This document shows, piece after piece, positions 45,557 through 54,659 of a stretch of 64,000 bases of DNA (positions are counted from its first letter, which is position 1; each line of letters opens with the position of its first letter). Position numbers and translations under genes: made by a program. Below the pieces are notes generated by a model that made no database searches, had not been told where the DNA came from, and was given only the letters and a program-made list of their open reading frames with translations. The stretch comes from Halobaculum litoreum. Its GTDB lineage: Archaea > Halobacteriota > Halobacteria > Halobacteriales > Haloferacaceae. The DNA is taken from NCBI RefSeq assembly GCF_030127125.1, contig NZ_CP126156.1:2046001-2110000 (forward strand), in the 5' to 3' direction.

Positions 45557-46081
45557 TCAGTTCACCACGAGGAACCGGTAGTTCAACACGGCGGCGAAAC
45601 ACACCCACGCGAGATACGGCACCAGCAGCGCCGCCGCCCGGCGGTCGACGCGGGCGAACGCGGCGACGGTGCCCGCGACCAGCGCCGCGAGGACGACGAT
45701 GATCCCCAACGCGAGGTCGATCCGCTGGAACGTGAAGAACGTCGGCGTCCACGCGACGTTGAACGCGAACTGGACGACGAACGCCGCGAGCGCGAGCCGG
45801 CGCTCGCGGGAGGCGCCCGCGCGGACGAGCAGCCAGACGGCCGCGCCCGTCAGCGTGAACAGCGTCGTCCAGACGACGCCGAACAGCCACGACGGCGGGT
45901 AGATGGCGGGCTTGACGAGCGCCTCGAACCACGCGGAGCCCGGACCGCCGAGGACGGCCGGGACGCCGCCGACGACGTTGACGAGCACGACGAGCACGAC
46001 GAGGCCGACGAGCCCGTCGAGACGGTCGTCGAGCCCGGAGAGCGGGCCGTCGCGGTCGACGGCGGACGCGGAGTCGGTCAT
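45557..46081 (-). CDS. tspO: TspO/MBR-family membrane protein
   Basis: This 174-aa protein has five transmembrane helices and the family's conserved aromatic residues. It shows WFEALVKPAIYPPSWLFGVVW, the typical PxWxFxxVW region, FNVAWTPTFF and YLAWVCFAAVLNY near the C-terminus. TspO proteins bind porphyrins and tryptophan-rich ligands and are linked to light, oxygen or stress responses. The start is ATG 46079-46081. It is convergent with the histidine kinase. Confidence 0.9.
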   Translation of the reverse strand: MTDSASAVDRDGPLSGLDDRLDGLVGLVVLVVLVNVVGGVPAVLGGPGSAWFEALVKPAIYPPSWLFGVVWTTLFTLTGAAVWLLVRAGASRERRLALAAFVVQFAFNVAWTPTFFTFQRIDLALGIIVVLAALVAGTVAAFARVDRRAAALLVPYLAWVCFAAVLNYRFLVVN

Positions 46082-46173
46082 ACCCGGCGGTACGCGGCGG
46101 ACGGTGATAAAACGGCGCGAGGACCGGGGCGCGAGGATCGGAATCCGAGGACCGGGGTCGGCGACGGACCGAC

Positions 46174-47199
46174 TCAGGCGTCGGCGACGACCGCGGCGAT
46201 GCGGTCGAGCGCCTCGTCGACGTCGGCCGCGTCGACGTCGAGGTGGGTGCACAGCCGGCAGGTGTGCTCGCCGAAGGCGTGGAACGTCACGCCCGCGTCC
46301 TTACACGCCGCGGACAGCTCCTCGCCGGTGAGGCCGGCGGCCTCGCTGTCCACCATCACGATGTTCGTGTCCGGCTCGGGCGCCGACAGCCCCTCGATCT
46401 CGTTCAGCCCCGCGGCGAGCCGGGCGGCGTTGGCGTGGTCGTCCGCGAGACGGTCGACGTTCTCCAGCGCGAGCAGGCCGGGCGCGGCGATCAGCCCGAC
46501 CTGTCGCATCGCGCCGCCGAACAGCTTCCGGATCCGGCGGGCGCGCTCGACGAACGCGGCGTCGCCCGCGAGCACCGAGCCGACCGGGGCGCCCAACCCC
46601 TTCGAGAGGCAGAACATCACCGAGTCGACGTGTTCTGTCAGCTCGCTCGGCTCGGTGTCGAGCGCGACGCAGGCGTTGAGGAACCGGGCGCCGTCGAGGT
46701 GGACCGGCACGTCGAGGTCGTGGGCGGCCGCCGCGGCCTCGTCGACGTGCGCCTTCGGGACGGCGACGCCGCCGCGGGAGTTGTGGGTGTTCTCCAGACA
46801 CAGCAGGCCCGTGCCGGGGCGGTGGAGGTCCTCGGCGACGTAGCCGTCGCGCACCTGCTCGGCGGTGGGGACGCCGCGCTCGCCGCAGTCGAGGATGCGC
46901 GGCTGTACCTGCGACAGCTGCGGGATGCCGCCCAGCTCCCACTTGTACACGTGGGCCTGCTCGTCGCACAGCAGTTCCTGCCCGCGGTCGGTGTGGGTGC
47001 GGATCGCGATCTGGTTGCCCATCGTCCCCGAGGGGACGTAGAGCGCGTCCTCGAAGCCGGCGAGGTCGGCCGCGCGCGCCTCCAACTCGTTGACGGTGGG
47101 GTCGTCCTCGTACACGTCGTCGCCGACGGCGGCGTCGCGCGCGGCGTCGCGCATCGCGTCGCTCGGTCGCGTGACGGTGTCCGAACGGAAGTCGATCAT
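46174..47199 (-). CDS. ltaE: Threonine aldolase (low-specificity)
   Basis: This 341-aa PLP enzyme splits threonine to glycine and acetaldehyde. It starts [17 protein letters not shown], the family hallmark. Other motifs are [27 protein letters not shown], and Asp169 in [11 protein letters not shown]. The PLP lysine Lys200 is in [12 protein letters not shown]. The C-terminal domain is intact. The start is ATG 47197-47199. It is divergent from an alpha/beta-hydrolase-like gene. Confidence 0.94.
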   Translation of the reverse strand: MIDFRSDTVTRPSDAMRDAARDAAVGDDVYEDDPTVNELEARAADLAGFEDALYVPSGTMGNQIAIRTHTDRGQELLCDEQAHVYKWELGGIPQLSQVQPRILDCGERGVPTAEQVRDGYVAEDLHRPGTGLLCLENTHNSRGGVAVPKAHVDEAAAAAHDLDVPVHLDGARFLNACVALDTEPSELTEHVDSVMFCLSKGLGAPVGSVLAGDAAFVERARRIRKLFGGAMRQVGLIAAPGLLALENVDRLADDHANAARLAAGLNEIEGLSAPEPDTNIVMVDSEAAGLTGEELSAACKDAGVTFHAFGEHTCRLCTHLDVDAADVDEALDRIAAVVADA

Positions 47200-47295
47200 A
47201 CGCGAGTGTCCGCGCGCCGGGGGAAATATCGAGCGGTCGGCGATCCTCGCTGCCGACCCCCGGGATTGAGGGCCCGCGGCGGCGAACGCCCGGCC

Positions 47296-48084
47296 GTGCC
47301 GTACGCATCGAACGGGGACGTGGAGCTGTACTACGAGGTGGACGGCGAGGGCGACGACGACCGCGACGTGGACGCGGTCGTCTGCTGCGGCGAGGTCGGC
47401 TACGGCCCGTGGCAGTGGGGGTGGCAGCACGCGGCGGTCGCCGGGCCGTACCGCGTCGTCGTGCCGGCGACCCGCGGTACCGGCGACTCCGACGCCCCGC
47501 CCGGGCCGTACACCGTCGGGCAGTTGGCCGCCGACCTCGACGCCGTGCTCGCCGACGCCGGGGTTCGCTCGGCCCACGCCGTCGGCGTCGGCCTCGGCGG
47601 GATGGTCGCGCTCCACGCCGCGCTCCACTCCTCGCGGCTCCGGAAGCTCGCGCTCGTCGGCACCGCGGCGTACGGCGGCGGGCTGAACCCCGACCCGCTG
47701 TGGGCCGACCCCGGCGACCCCGAGGCGCTGGGCTCGTCGCTGCGGGCCGCCGTCGGCGACGACTTCGTCGACCGCCAGCCCGACGCCGTCTCGCGGGTGC
47801 TCGAGTGGCGCGCCGCCGAGGACGCCGGTCGCGACGCGTGGGAGGCACAGCGGGCGGCGGTCCGCGGCTTCGACGTCGCCGACCGCCTGTACGAGGTGTC
47901 GAACGAGGCGCTCGTGCTCCACGGCGGCGCCGACACGGTGTGCCCGCCCACGAAAGGCGAGGAGCTGGCCGAGGCGCTCCCGCGCGGGTCGTTCGTCCGC
48001 GTCGACGGCGCGGGCCACCTCGCGAACGTGGCGGCGAGCCGCGAGGTGAACGACCGCGTGCTCGGTTTCTTCGACGGAGCGTGA
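47296..48084 (+). CDS. Alpha/beta-hydrolase-fold protein lacking the nucleophile serine
   Basis: This 262-aa protein starts at GTG 47296 (VPYASNGDVELYYEVDGEG). The fold is clear: VVVPATRGTGDSDAPPG (oxyanion region), AHAVGVGLGGMVALHAAL (nucleophile elbow), HGGADTVCPPTKGEELAEAL (Asp) and DGAGHLANVAA (His). The elbow reads G-V-G-L-G (residues 97-101), with Gly where Ser normally acts. It may be an inactive relative or a non-hydrolytic protein. The rest of the triad is present. Confidence 0.82.
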   Translation: MPYASNGDVELYYEVDGEGDDDRDVDAVVCCGEVGYGPWQWGWQHAAVAGPYRVVVPATRGTGDSDAPPGPYTVGQLAADLDAVLADAGVRSAHAVGVGLGGMVALHAALHSSRLRKLALVGTAAYGGGLNPDPLWADPGDPEALGSSLRAAVGDDFVDRQPDAVSRVLEWRAAEDAGRDAWEAQRAAVRGFDVADRLYEVSNEALVLHGGADTVCPPTKGEELAEALPRGSFVRVDGAGHLANVAASREVNDRVLGFFDGA

Positions 48085-48183
48085 CCCGCGTCGGCGCCGG
48101 CGGCGTCGCTCGCGGCGTCGGCGTCGCCGGCGAACGTCGGCGGTGACGCAAGCCCTTTCCCCCACAGCGCCGTCCCTCCGGCA

Positions 48184-48900
48184 ATGACACGGCTTCGCCT
48201 CGCGCTGCTCAACGCGGCCCACGACGGCGCGAACACCGCCCGGAACTTCCGGCGGGAGCTCGACGCCGACCTCGTGGAGTTCGACGCGAACGCACAGCAG
48301 TTGCCCGAGCACTTCGACTTCGACGGCGTCGTGATCACCGGCTCGCGCTCCTCCGTCTACTGGGACGAGGCGTGGATCCCGCCGCTGATCGAGTGGACCG
48401 CCGAGGCCGCCGAGCGGGGCCTCCCGATCCTCGGCGTCTGCTACGGCCACCAGGTGCTGGCGGAGGCGCTGGGCGGGCGCGTCGGCGGCATGGACGACTT
48501 CGAGATCGGCTACAACCGGGTCCGGCACCGCGGTGACGACGAACTGTTCGCCGGCGTCGGCGAGGAGTTCACCGTGTTCACCACCCACGGCGACGCGGTG
48601 GTCGACCTCCCGCCCGGCGCGGAACTGCTCGCGGAGAACGAGTTCGGCGTCCACGCGTTCCGGAAGGGCCACACCTGGGGGGTGCAGTTCCACCCCGAGT
48701 ACGACGTCGAGACCGCGCGCGAGGTGACCGAGGGGAAGCGCGAGCGCATCGGCGACGCGAAGGTGGACGCGGTGCTGGCGGACATCTCGCCCGAGCGCTA
48801 CGACGCCGCCTGCGAGGCGAAGACGCTGTTCGACAACTTCACCGCCTACTGCCGGCGCGTCCGCGACGGTGGCGACGGCGGCGCCGAGGCGGAAGCCTGA
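48184..48900 (+). CDS. Class I glutamine amidotransferase-like protein
   Basis: This 238-aa protein has the class I GATase triad. The nucleophile Cys86 is in ILGVCYGHQ, and the His is in GVQFHPEYD with a following Glu. VVITGSRSSVYWDEAW forms the oxyanion side. Stand-alone GATases of this type (the guaA-like or YfbU-like group) transfer ammonia from glutamine to an unknown acceptor. No synthetase domain follows. The start ATG 48184 is preceded by no clear Shine-Dalgarno motif, consistent with leaderless transcription. Confidence 0.88.
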   Translation: MTRLRLALLNAAHDGANTARNFRRELDADLVEFDANAQQLPEHFDFDGVVITGSRSSVYWDEAWIPPLIEWTAEAAERGLPILGVCYGHQVLAEALGGRVGGMDDFEIGYNRVRHRGDDELFAGVGEEFTVFTTHGDAVVDLPPGAELLAENEFGVHAFRKGHTWGVQFHPEYDVETAREVTEGKRERIGDAKVDAVLADISPERYDAACEAKTLFDNFTAYCRRVRDGGDGGAEAEA

Positions 48901-48975
48901 GCCGGCTGGGCGCCGGCGCCGGCGTCCGCGTCGACGGTCGAAACGCCTATTCCCCCGACTGTCGCATCCGCGGGC

Positions 48976-49131
48976 ATGAGCGTAGTCGACACGCTGGTCG
49001 CGGCGGTCGCGGCGAACCCCGGCCTGACCGCGATCCTCGTCGTGCTGCTGGCGCTGGTGTTCGGCGGCTACCTGTACCTCCGGAGGATCGTCGTCAACGT
49101 CGCACAGGGGTACGACGAGGGACGGAAGTGA
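48976..49131 (+). CDS. Small single-pass membrane protein, 51 aa
   Basis: ATG 48976 to TGA 49131 encodes 51 residues with one membrane helix, LTAILVVLLALVFGGYLYL, and a basic C-terminus (YLRRIVVNVAQGYDEGRK). Codon use fits the neighbours. It precedes the phosphate transporter by 74 bp and could be an accessory subunit. Function is unknown. Confidence 0.7.
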   Translation: MSVVDTLVAAVAANPGLTAILVVLLALVFGGYLYLRRIVVNVAQGYDEGRK

Positions 49132-49205
49132 CCTGAGTCGCGGCGACGGAACGGCCCGCCGAACCCGACACCCACTTACGGCCGCCCGTCGACTGCCGTC
49201 ACAGT

Positions 49206-50411
49206 ATGGTCGCCGCCGGCACCCTCGCCACCCTTCTCGTCGCCGCGCTCGCCTCGCTGTTCATGGCGTGGGCGATCGGCGCCGGCTCCTCCGGCTCCAC
49301 CCCCTTCGCCCCCGCCGTCGGCGCCAACGCCATCTCGGTGATGCGCGCCGGGCTGGTCGTCGGCGTGCTCGGCTTCCTCGGCGCCGTCCTCCAGGGCGCG
49401 AACGTCACGGAGGCCGTCGGCACCTCGCTCATCGACGGGGTGACGATCACCGCCGCCGCCGCCATCGTCGGCCTGCTCACCGCCGCGATCCTCGTCGCCA
49501 TCGGCGTGTTCGCGGGCTACCCCATCGCGACCGCGTTCACCGTCACCGGCGCGGTCGTCGGCGTCGGGCTGGCGCTCGGCGGCGACCCCGCGTGGGCGAA
49601 GTACCGCGAGATCGTGGCGCTGTGGGTCGCGGTCCCGTTCGTCGGCGGCTCCATCGCGTACGCGACCGCACGCTTGCTCCGCTCCGAGCGCGTCGCCGAG
49701 CGCGTCGCCGTCCCCACGCTCGCCGGCCTCGTCGCCGCCATCGTCGCCAACATCGGGTTCACCGTCCTCGGCCCGCCGGGCGTCCAGCGCTCGCTGGCCG
49801 GGGTGGCCGCGCTCCGGGTGCCCGCGCCGGTCGTCGACGGCGTCGACTCCGGACGCCTGCTCGTCACGGTCGTCGTCGCGGTCCTCGTCGCGCTCGCGCT
49901 GTACCGGGACATGCGGATCGACGAGGCGCGCGGCCAGCGCCGGTTCCTGCTCGCGCTCGGGGGGCTCGTCGCCTTCTCCGCCGGCGGGTCGCAGGTCGGC
50001 CTCGCCATCGGGCCGCTCGTGCCCCTCCTCGGCGGCGACGGCGCGAGCGTCCAGATCCCGCTGATCGCCGTGCTCGTCGGCGGGGGGCTCGGCCTGCTCG
50101 CCGGCTCGTGGACCGGCGCGCCGCGGATGATCAAGGCGCTCGCGCAGGACTACTCCTCGCTGGGGCCGCGCCGCTCCATCGCCGCGCTCATCCCCAGTTT
50201 CGCCATCGCCCAGACCGCCGTCGCGTTCGGCATCCCCGTCTCGTTCAACGAGATCATCGTCTCGGCGATCATCGGGTCGGGGTACGCCGCCGGCGGCGCC
50301 GGCGTCAGCACGCGGAAGATGGTGTACACCGTCCTCGCGTGGGTCGGGTCGCTCGCGCTCGCGCTCGGCGTCGGCTACGGCGCGTTCAGCGTCGTCGATG
50401 CGATCTTGTGA
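49206..50411 (+). CDS. Inorganic phosphate transporter, PiT family
   Basis: This 401-aa polytopic membrane protein has the duplicated PiT signature: VGANAISVMRAGLVVG in the first half and VSFNEIIVSAIIGSGYAAG with GVSTRKMVYTVLAW in the second. Members take up phosphate with H+ or Na+, or a metal-phosphate. About ten helices are visible. The start is ATG 49206. It may be co-regulated with the 51-aa membrane protein upstream. Confidence 0.9.
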   Translation: MVAAGTLATLLVAALASLFMAWAIGAGSSGSTPFAPAVGANAISVMRAGLVVGVLGFLGAVLQGANVTEAVGTSLIDGVTITAAAAIVGLLTAAILVAIGVFAGYPIATAFTVTGAVVGVGLALGGDPAWAKYREIVALWVAVPFVGGSIAYATARLLRSERVAERVAVPTLAGLVAAIVANIGFTVLGPPGVQRSLAGVAALRVPAPVVDGVDSGRLLVTVVVAVLVALALYRDMRIDEARGQRRFLLALGGLVAFSAGGSQVGLAIGPLVPLLGGDGASVQIPLIAVLVGGGLGLLAGSWTGAPRMIKALAQDYSSLGPRRSIAALIPSFAIAQTAVAFGIPVSFNEIIVSAIIGSGYAAGGAGVSTRKMVYTVLAWVGSLALALGVGYGAFSVVDAIL

Positions 50412-50660
50412 AGTGTCAGCAATCTCACGCCGTCACGACCGGGGCCGCCGGTCCGAGCGCCCACACGCCGTGTTCGAAATTCACCGTTGAGAGCTGCCCG
50501 TTTCGGATTACGGCCAGATAGCTATCAGGGTCCGCGCAGCCCAAAGGCGTTATTACGGACAAAAGCATTGCAGGAGTTGCACAAGATGTGTGGTCGGGCG
50601 ACAGGACGGGCGGCCCCCACGGGTCCCGCGCCGACCGGCCACTGTATCCACCGTATCACT
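50412..50660. promoter_or_regulatory. Intergenic region with less GC-rich promoter DNA
   Basis: The DNA between the phosphate transporter and the HalOD1 gene is less GC-rich than the coding DNA. It contains AT-rich stretches (GTTCGAAATTCACC, GGCGTTATTACGGACAAAAGC) that may serve as promoter elements for the HalOD1 gene. A longer in-frame start at 50487 exists but adds a non-conserved extension. Confidence 0.45.
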
Positions 50661-50906
50661 ATGTGTCGAAACTCTCAACCGACGATGGTAGCGGCGATCG
50701 TGAGCGCGGTCGCCGACGAGAAGGGTATCGAACCGACGGCGTTGGAACGCCCGCTGTACGATGTCATCGACTCCGAGGCCCTGGACGGGCTGTTCGGGGA
50801 CACGACCGGGACGGTGACGTTCGAGTACCTCGACACGGTCGTGACCGTCGACTCGGACGGGGACGTGTCGGTACGCCCGGTCCCGGCCCCGGCCCCGAAG
50901 CCGTAG
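50661..50906 (+). CDS. HalOD1 output-domain protein, 81 aa
   Basis: The conserved part is one HalOD1 domain: MVAAIVSAVADEKGIEPTAL, RPLYDVIDSEALDGLFG, then VTFEYLDTVVTVDSDGDVSV. The N-terminus MCRNSQPT starts at ATG 50661; another ATG at 50685 is also possible. As with other haloarchaeal single-domain HalOD1 proteins, a signalling role is assumed. The tail PVPAPAPKP is proline-rich. Confidence 0.82.
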   Translation: MCRNSQPTMVAAIVSAVADEKGIEPTALERPLYDVIDSEALDGLFGDTTGTVTFEYLDTVVTVDSDGDVSVRPVPAPAPKP

Positions 50907-50954
50907 TCCGCGGGACCGACCACGACCGACAGCCGGGGAACGCGGCGTTCGGAC

Positions 50955-52343
50955 TCAGTTCTCGGCTTCCGCCCCCGCCTCGGACTCCTCGCCGTCGCCC
51001 TCGAAGTACGCGTCGGTGACGGTCACCCGGGCACGCATGATCCGCGTGTTGTCGACCTCCTCGATGCGGATCTTCACGCCCTCGTACTCGATCTCTTCGC
51101 CCTCCTCGACGAGGCGGCCGGCCATGTTGAACACGAAGCCGGCGAGCGTCTCGAACTCCTGTCCCTCGGGGAGTTCGATCTCCAGCACCTCGTTCACCTC
51201 GTCGATGTTCACCTCGCCGCGCACGAGCACCGTGTTGTCGTCGACGAACTCGAACGGCTCCTCCTCGTCGCCCTCGAGGATCTCGCCGACGATCTCCTCG
51301 ACCATGTCCTCCAGCGTGAGGATCCCCTCGGTCGTCCCGAACTCGTCGATGACGACGACCATCTGCATCCGGGTCTCCTGCATCTCCTCGAGGAGCTCGT
51401 CGGCGTTCTTCGACTCGGGGACGTGCAGCGTCGGCTGGACGACGCTCGCGAGCGCCGACTCGCCCTCGCCGTAGTAGCGCGCGCGGACCAGATCGCGGAT
51501 GTTCACGACGCCGATGATGTTGTCGAGGTTCCCCTCGTACACGGGGACGCGCTCGTGGTCGGCCTGCACGCACGTCTCGATCGCCTCGTCGATGGAGGCG
51601 TCCTTCGGGACGGCGGTGACGTCGAGACGGGGCGTCATCACCTCCTTGGCGATGGTCTTGTTGAAGCGGAAGATGCGGTCGAGCATCTCGCGCTCCTCCT
51701 CCTCGATGACGCCCTCGCGCTCGCCCGTCTGGATCATGTTCTGGATCTCGTCGCGGGTGACGTAGGAGGTCTCGATGGCGGACCGGCCGCCGGTGACCTT
51801 GTTCACGAGGCGCGTGAGGTAGTCGAAGGTGACGACCAGCGGGAGGAGGACGTACTCGGAGAACTTCAGCGGGCGGGCGATCCGCAGCGCCCACGACTCG
51901 GTGTTCTCGACGGCGTAGCTCTTGGGGGCGGACTCGCCGAACAGCAACACCAGCGAAGTGATCCCGAACGTGGAGATCAGGACCGCGGTCCCGGCGCTGT
52001 CGACGTAGATGCCGACCAGCGCCGTCGCGATCGACGACATCGCGATGTTGACGAGGTTGTTGCCGACGAGGATCGTGACGAGCAGGCGGTGTGGATCGGA
52101 CTTCAGCTCCGCGACCGCCTCGGCGCCGCGGCGTCCCTGTTCGACGAGGTGGTCGACCCGGTGGCTGGCCAGCGAGAACATCGCGATCTCCGACGAGGAG
52201 AAGAAGCCGGAGAGCGCGATGAGGATGACGATGGCGATCGCACCGCCGATCGCGACGGTGGTATCCGTGATCGGCACCGCGTTCGTGAGCCCGCCGAGTT
52301 GCGCGGGCGAGACTACGAGAGCGTGTACCGGCGACAAACCCAT
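50955..52343 (-). CDS. CNNM/CorC-type membrane protein (hemolysin-like) with CBS pair
   Basis: This 462-aa protein has an N-terminal DUF21/CNNM membrane domain with three to four helices (SGFFSSSEIAMFSLASHRV, VLLFGESAPKSYAVENTE). A CBS pair follows (VMTPRDVTAVP-type KEVMTPRLDVTAV; RVPVYEGNLDNIIGVV). The C-terminal CorC_HlyC domain contains EFGTTEGILTLEDMVEEIVGEI and VRGEVNIDEVNEVLEIELP. Such proteins move Mg2+ or other divalent ions or support their export. The start is ATG 52343. It is convergent with the HalOD1 gene and divergent from the glutaredoxin gene. Confidence 0.92.
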   Translation of the reverse strand: MGLSPVHALVVSPAQLGGLTNAVPITDTTVAIGGAIAIVILIALSGFFSSSEIAMFSLASHRVDHLVEQGRRGAEAVAELKSDPHRLLVTILVGNNLVNIAMSSIATALVGIYVDSAGTAVLISTFGITSLVLLFGESAPKSYAVENTESWALRIARPLKFSEYVLLPLVVTFDYLTRLVNKVTGGRSAIETSYVTRDEIQNMIQTGEREGVIEEEEREMLDRIFRFNKTIAKEVMTPRLDVTAVPKDASIDEAIETCVQADHERVPVYEGNLDNIIGVVNIRDLVRARYYGEGESALASVVQPTLHVPESKNADELLEEMQETRMQMVVVIDEFGTTEGILTLEDMVEEIVGEILEGDEEEPFEFVDDNTVLVRGEVNIDEVNEVLEIELPEGQEFETLAGFVFNMAGRLVEEGEEIEYEGVKIRIEEVDNTRIMRARVTVTDAYFEGDGEESEAGAEAEN

Positions 52344-52508
52344 GTGATACGGAAGCTAGCCTTGCCCGGGGATTAAGCGTTGTCCTCGCGGCCGGCCGAC
52401 ATCCGCGGGGCGGCCCGCCGTCTGCCCCTCCGGCGACCCGCGCGGGGGCGGTCGGCGGTCGGTGCCGGGGGCGAAGCCATTACACGACAGCCGTCCGTAG
52501 GCGCGCCC

Positions 52509-52778
52509 ATGACCGATCCCGAGATCACACTGTACCGGCTGCAGGCGTGTCCGTACTGCGAGCGGGTCGTGCGGAAGCTCGATCAGTACGAACTCGACTA
52601 CGAGTCGCGGTTCGTCGAGCCGATGCACTCCGACCGGAACGCGGTGGCCCGCCTCACGGGCAAGCGCTCGGTGCCGGCGCTCCGCGACGAGCGCACCGGC
52701 GTGACGATGTCGGAGTCGGGCAACATCGTCGACTACCTCGACCGCACGTACGGCGAGGCGGCGGCGGGGGGGTCCTGA
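52509..52778 (+). CDS. Glutaredoxin/GST N-domain-like thiol protein
   Basis: This 89-aa thioredoxin-fold protein has the redox motif QACPYCERVVRKL (Cys14-Pro-Tyr-Cys17), a cis-proline region RSVPALRDE and the helix MSESGNIVDYLDRTY. It reduces disulfides or acts in thiol transfer; the haloarchaeal thiol gamma-glutamylcysteine is a possible partner. The ATG at 52509 is the start. The stop is immediately followed by the ATG of the peroxiredoxin-like gene (TGAATG), so the two are co-translated. Confidence 0.87.
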   Translation: MTDPEITLYRLQACPYCERVVRKLDQYELDYESRFVEPMHSDRNAVARLTGKRSVPALRDERTGVTMSESGNIVDYLDRTYGEAAAGGS

Positions 52779-53285
52779 ATGGTCGACTTCGACGTCGTCG
52801 AGCTGCCCGAGGCCGACCACGTCGACGTCGGCGACGAGGCGCCCGACTTCACCCGGCCGCTCGTCGGCGACGAGTACTGGCGCGACGCCGCGCTGTCGGA
52901 CATCGACGGCCCGGTCGCGCTCGTGTTCTTCACCATGGACGGGGCGTTCCCCGCGACGTACATGTGGAACGAGATCCGCGACCGCGGCTGGGGCACCGAC
53001 GACGACCTCACCGTCGTCGGGGTCTCGATCTCGACACCGTACGAGCACAAGCGCTTCGTCGAGGAGCGCGGGATGGAGTACGAACTGTTCTCGGACCCGT
53101 CGGCCGCGGTCGGGGACCTGTACGGCGCGGTGCAGGACCTCGACGGCATGACGGGGATCCGCGAGCACCGGCCGGCGGTGTTCCTGTTGGACGACGACCA
53201 CGCCGTCGAGTACGCGTGGGTCGCCTCGGAGTGGCCGGAGTTCCCGGACTACGACGAGGTCGAGGCCCACCTCGACCGGCTGTAG
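52779..53285 (+). CDS. Peroxiredoxin-fold protein without cysteine
   Basis: This 168-aa protein has the AhpC/TSA fold: VDVGDEAPDFTRPLVGDEY, PVALVFFTMDGAFPATYMWNEI, VVGVSISTPYEHKRF and EYELFSDPSAAVGDLYGA. The peroxidatic Cys of the TxxC motif is replaced (ATYMW), and no cysteine is found anywhere in the protein. It cannot act as a classical peroxidase. It follows the CPYC glutaredoxin with no gap, so it may be a partner or scaffold. Confidence 0.85.
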   Translation: MVDFDVVELPEADHVDVGDEAPDFTRPLVGDEYWRDAALSDIDGPVALVFFTMDGAFPATYMWNEIRDRGWGTDDDLTVVGVSISTPYEHKRFVEERGMEYELFSDPSAAVGDLYGAVQDLDGMTGIREHRPAVFLLDDDHAVEYAWVASEWPEFPDYDEVEAHLDRL

Positions 53286-53294
53286 CCGAGCCCG

Positions 53295-53927
53295 ATGCCC
53301 TCCGACACACCCGGCGACGACGCACGGACCGGCGTCGACGACGACGCCGTCGCCGCGGCCGCCGCGGCGATCGGTGCGGGAGATCTCGTCGTCTACCCGA
53401 CCGAGACCGTCTACGGCCTCGGCGCGGACGCGACCGCCCCGACGGCCGTCGACCGCGTGTACGACCTGAAGGACCGACCCCGGGACAAGCCGCTGTCGGT
53501 CGCGTTCGGCGACGTGGAGACGGCGCTGTCGCTGCTGCCGGCGGGCGACCGCGCGACCCGCTTCGCGCGGGCGTTCCTCCCCGGCCCGGTGACGGTCGTC
53601 GTCGCCCGCGGCGACGCGCTCCCGCCCGAACTCACCGACGGCGGTTCGCGCGTCGGGATCCGCGTCCCGGACCACCCGACGGCACGGGAGCTGGCGGCGG
53701 CCGCCGGCCCGATCACCGCGACCAGCGCGAACCGCTCGGGCGCGGGGAGCGTCCGCCGCGTCGCGGACCTCGACCCGCGGATCCGCGAGGGCGTCGCCGC
53801 GGTCCTCGACGGCGGCGAGACGCCCGGCGGCCGCGGCAGTACCGTCGTCGACCCCGAACGCGGCGTGATCCACCGTGCGGGGCCGCTCGTCGAGGAGGTC
53901 CGCGAGTGGCTCGCCACCCAGCCGTAG
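53295..53927 (+). CDS. Threonylcarbamoyl-AMP synthase (Sua5/YrdC/YwlC family)
   Basis: This 210-aa enzyme makes threonylcarbamoyl-AMP for t6A37 of ANN-decoding tRNAs. It has DLVVYPTETVYGLGADAT at 31-48, DLKDRPRDKPLSVAF, FLPGPVTVVV, VGIRVPDHPTARELA and ITATSANRSGAG. It lacks the C-terminal Sua5 extension, so it is the YrdC-like short form. The gene lies nine bases after the peroxiredoxin-like gene and may be in the same transcript. Confidence 0.92.
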   Translation: MPSDTPGDDARTGVDDDAVAAAAAAIGAGDLVVYPTETVYGLGADATAPTAVDRVYDLKDRPRDKPLSVAFGDVETALSLLPAGDRATRFARAFLPGPVTVVVARGDALPPELTDGGSRVGIRVPDHPTARELAAAAGPITATSANRSGAGSVRRVADLDPRIREGVAAVLDGGETPGGRGSTVVDPERGVIHRAGPLVEEVREWLATQP

Positions 53928-53948
53928 GCGCCGACCGCGGCGACGGCC

Positions 53949-54659
53949 TCACAGCCCCAGTCGGCTCCGCAGGCTCCGCGTCCGCACCCCACACCGATCG
54001 CGGTGGCGGCACTCGCGACACTTCTCGCTGCCCGACAGCCGGCCGGGGGGCCCGTCGATCCCGCGGACGGTCCGCAGCACCCGCCGGTAGGTGCCGGAGC
54101 GTCTGACCGACAGGCGGACCTCGCGGACGACGGCGTGGGCGGGGTACTCGACGAGCGCACGGCGGACTCGCCGTCCCTCCTCCCACGACAGCGCGTGCAT
54201 CGCGGCGACCGCGCGCACCGACTGCGGCTCCCACACCCCGCTCTCGGGCGGCGCGCCGGGCGAGACGAGCACCGGCACCGGCGGATCACCCTTCGGCTCC
54301 CCCTCGTCGTCGCGGGCGGCCGCGCCCGTCGCGCCGAGTATCTTGTGCGCGACGCCGCGGGCGTCCTTCCCGTCGAGCAGGACGCGGGTACCGTCGGGGT
54401 CGGTCAGCGCGTCCCAGTCCGGGCGCTCGGTGACCCGGTCGAGGGCCGCCCGGTAGTCGGCCGGGTCGCGGTCGATCGGCTCCGCGCGCAATTCTGCGTC
54501 GTCCATCCCGCGGAGCGCCGGGTAGCGGAACGCCAGATCGATCCGCGCGGTCGCCGCCGGCGGCGGCTCGCGGTCGTCCTCGCGGCGGTCGTAGTACAGT
54601 TGCCGGGGACAGTACGCCGCGGTCGCGAGATCCGAGAACGTCGTCTTCGCCGGGGGCAC
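53949..54659 (-). CDS. Solo Cas4-like PD-(D/E)XK nuclease
   Basis: This 236-aa protein starts at GTG 54659. It has the Cas4 layout: Cys17 in ATAAYCPRQLYYDRRE, and a C-terminal cluster Cys214, Cys217 and Cys223 (KCRECRHRDRC), which together would hold a 4Fe-4S cluster. The middle contains LLDGKDARGVAHKILG, a nuclease-like segment. Members cut DNA 5'-3' and trim spacers. No CRISPR array or other cas gene is present in this window, so it is a solo form that may act in repair. Confidence 0.8.
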   Translation of the reverse strand: MPPAKTTFSDLATAAYCPRQLYYDRREDDREPPPAATARIDLAFRYPALRGMDDAELRAEPIDRDPADYRAALDRVTERPDWDALTDPDGTRVLLDGKDARGVAHKILGATGAAARDDEGEPKGDPPVPVLVSPGAPPESGVWEPQSVRAVAAMHALSWEEGRRVRRALVEYPAHAVVREVRLSVRRSGTYRRVLRTVRGIDGPPGRLSGSEKCRECRHRDRCGVRTRSLRSRLGL

